NCBI GenBank assembly: GCA_964575975.1 | Contig: CAZNTU010000326.1 | Location: 1-5,347 of the forward strand | DNA from: G963674505 sp964575975 | GTDB taxonomy: Bacteria; Desulfobacterota; Desulfobacteria; Desulfobacterales; SKZT01 | Reading direction: 5' to 3' | Length of the DNA stretch: 5,347 nt | Shown: positions 5,187 through 5,347 of the stretch, piece after piece | How the letters are laid out: every line of letters starts with the position of its first letter | Numbering within the stretch: position 1 is the stretch's first letter | The notes under the pieces: generated by a model | Told to the model about the DNA's origin: nothing | The model's database searches: none | What the model saw: the letters and a program-made list of their open reading frames with translations, nothing else | Program-made: the position numbers and the translations under genes

Positions 5187-5347
5187 TACGCGTCAATCTG
5201 CTGCCCTTCAGGGCGGCAAGGAAAAAAGATAACGTCAAGAGGCAGGTGTCGATATATTTATTCGCGATGGCTTTGTGCATAGGAGCCTTGATACTTGTCA
5301 ACGTGAATTTGGGGAATAAATCCGACCAGTTGAAAAAGCGCATAACC
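5183..5347 (+). CDS. pilN: Type IV pilus assembly protein PilN, N-terminal part
   Basis: PilN is a bitopic inner-membrane protein whose short cytoplasmic tail binds PilM and whose periplasmic part pairs with PilO in the pilus alignment complex. The first 55 codons are in the window and the gene runs off the right edge. Residues 4-9 read VNLLPF, the conserved PilM-binding motif. A basic stretch follows (RAARKKDNVKR, 10-20), then one membrane segment at about 22-43 (YLFAMALCIGALILVNV) and the start of a periplasmic, probably coiled-coil region (LGNKSDQLKKRIT). Orientation is Nin by the positive-inside rule. The ATG overlaps the pilM TGA by 4 bp (ATGA). pilO, pilP and pilQ are expected downstream, by analogy with other pil clusters. 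Confidence 0.92.
   Translation, partial: MIRVNLLPFRAARKKDNVKRQVSIYLFAMALCIGALILVNVNLGNKSDQLKKRIT

Overview
The window looks like chromosomal DNA of a Gram-negative bacterium, most plausibly a deltaproteobacterium in the broad sense (Desulfobacterota or a relative). This is an inference from three things: a FadN-type fused beta-oxidation enzyme followed by a thiolase, a formate dehydrogenase maturation gene (fdhD), and a type IV pilus pilM-pilN operon led by a tiny XRE-family helix-turn-helix gene. Base composition looks moderate and even, apart from an AT-rich intergenic region at about 3709-3925. I see no rRNA, tRNA, CRISPR, insertion sequence or phage gene.

Left block, + strand (1-2395): the 3' half of a fused 3-hydroxyacyl-CoA dehydrogenase/enoyl-CoA hydratase, open at the left edge, is followed after 30 bp by a complete thiolase (acetyl-CoA C-acyltransferase). 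Together they would carry out hydration, oxidation and thiolytic cleavage of acyl-CoA chains. The acyl-CoA dehydrogenase for the first step is not in the window.

Middle block, - strand (2420-3708): fdhD, the sulfurtransferase that activates molybdenum/tungsten formate dehydrogenases, is followed 5 bp downstream by a Nudix hydrolase that resembles human NUDT15/MTH2 in its Nudix box and its C-terminal tail. The Nudix gene converges on the thiolase gene with a 24 bp gap and no visible terminator hairpin.

Intergenic region (3709-3925): this separates fdhD from the pilus operon. It is AT-rich and contains a perfect 14 bp palindrome with TATAAT on both strands, a promoter-like element facing fdhD, and a 7 bp stem inverted repeat in front of the pilus operon.

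Right block, + strand (3926-5347): a 65-residue HTH protein, then pilM (actin-like inner-membrane platform protein) and the start of pilN, which overlaps pilM by 4 bp and runs off the right edge. Spacing suggests one transcript.

The genes belong to well-known families and I do not see a wholly new system. The points most worth a second look are the HTH gene embedded in the pil operon, a G9 tract inside pilM, the NUDT15-like gene coupled to fdhD, and the uncertain fdhD start, where a strong Shine-Dalgarno points to a TTG codon 21 codons inside the longest frame.
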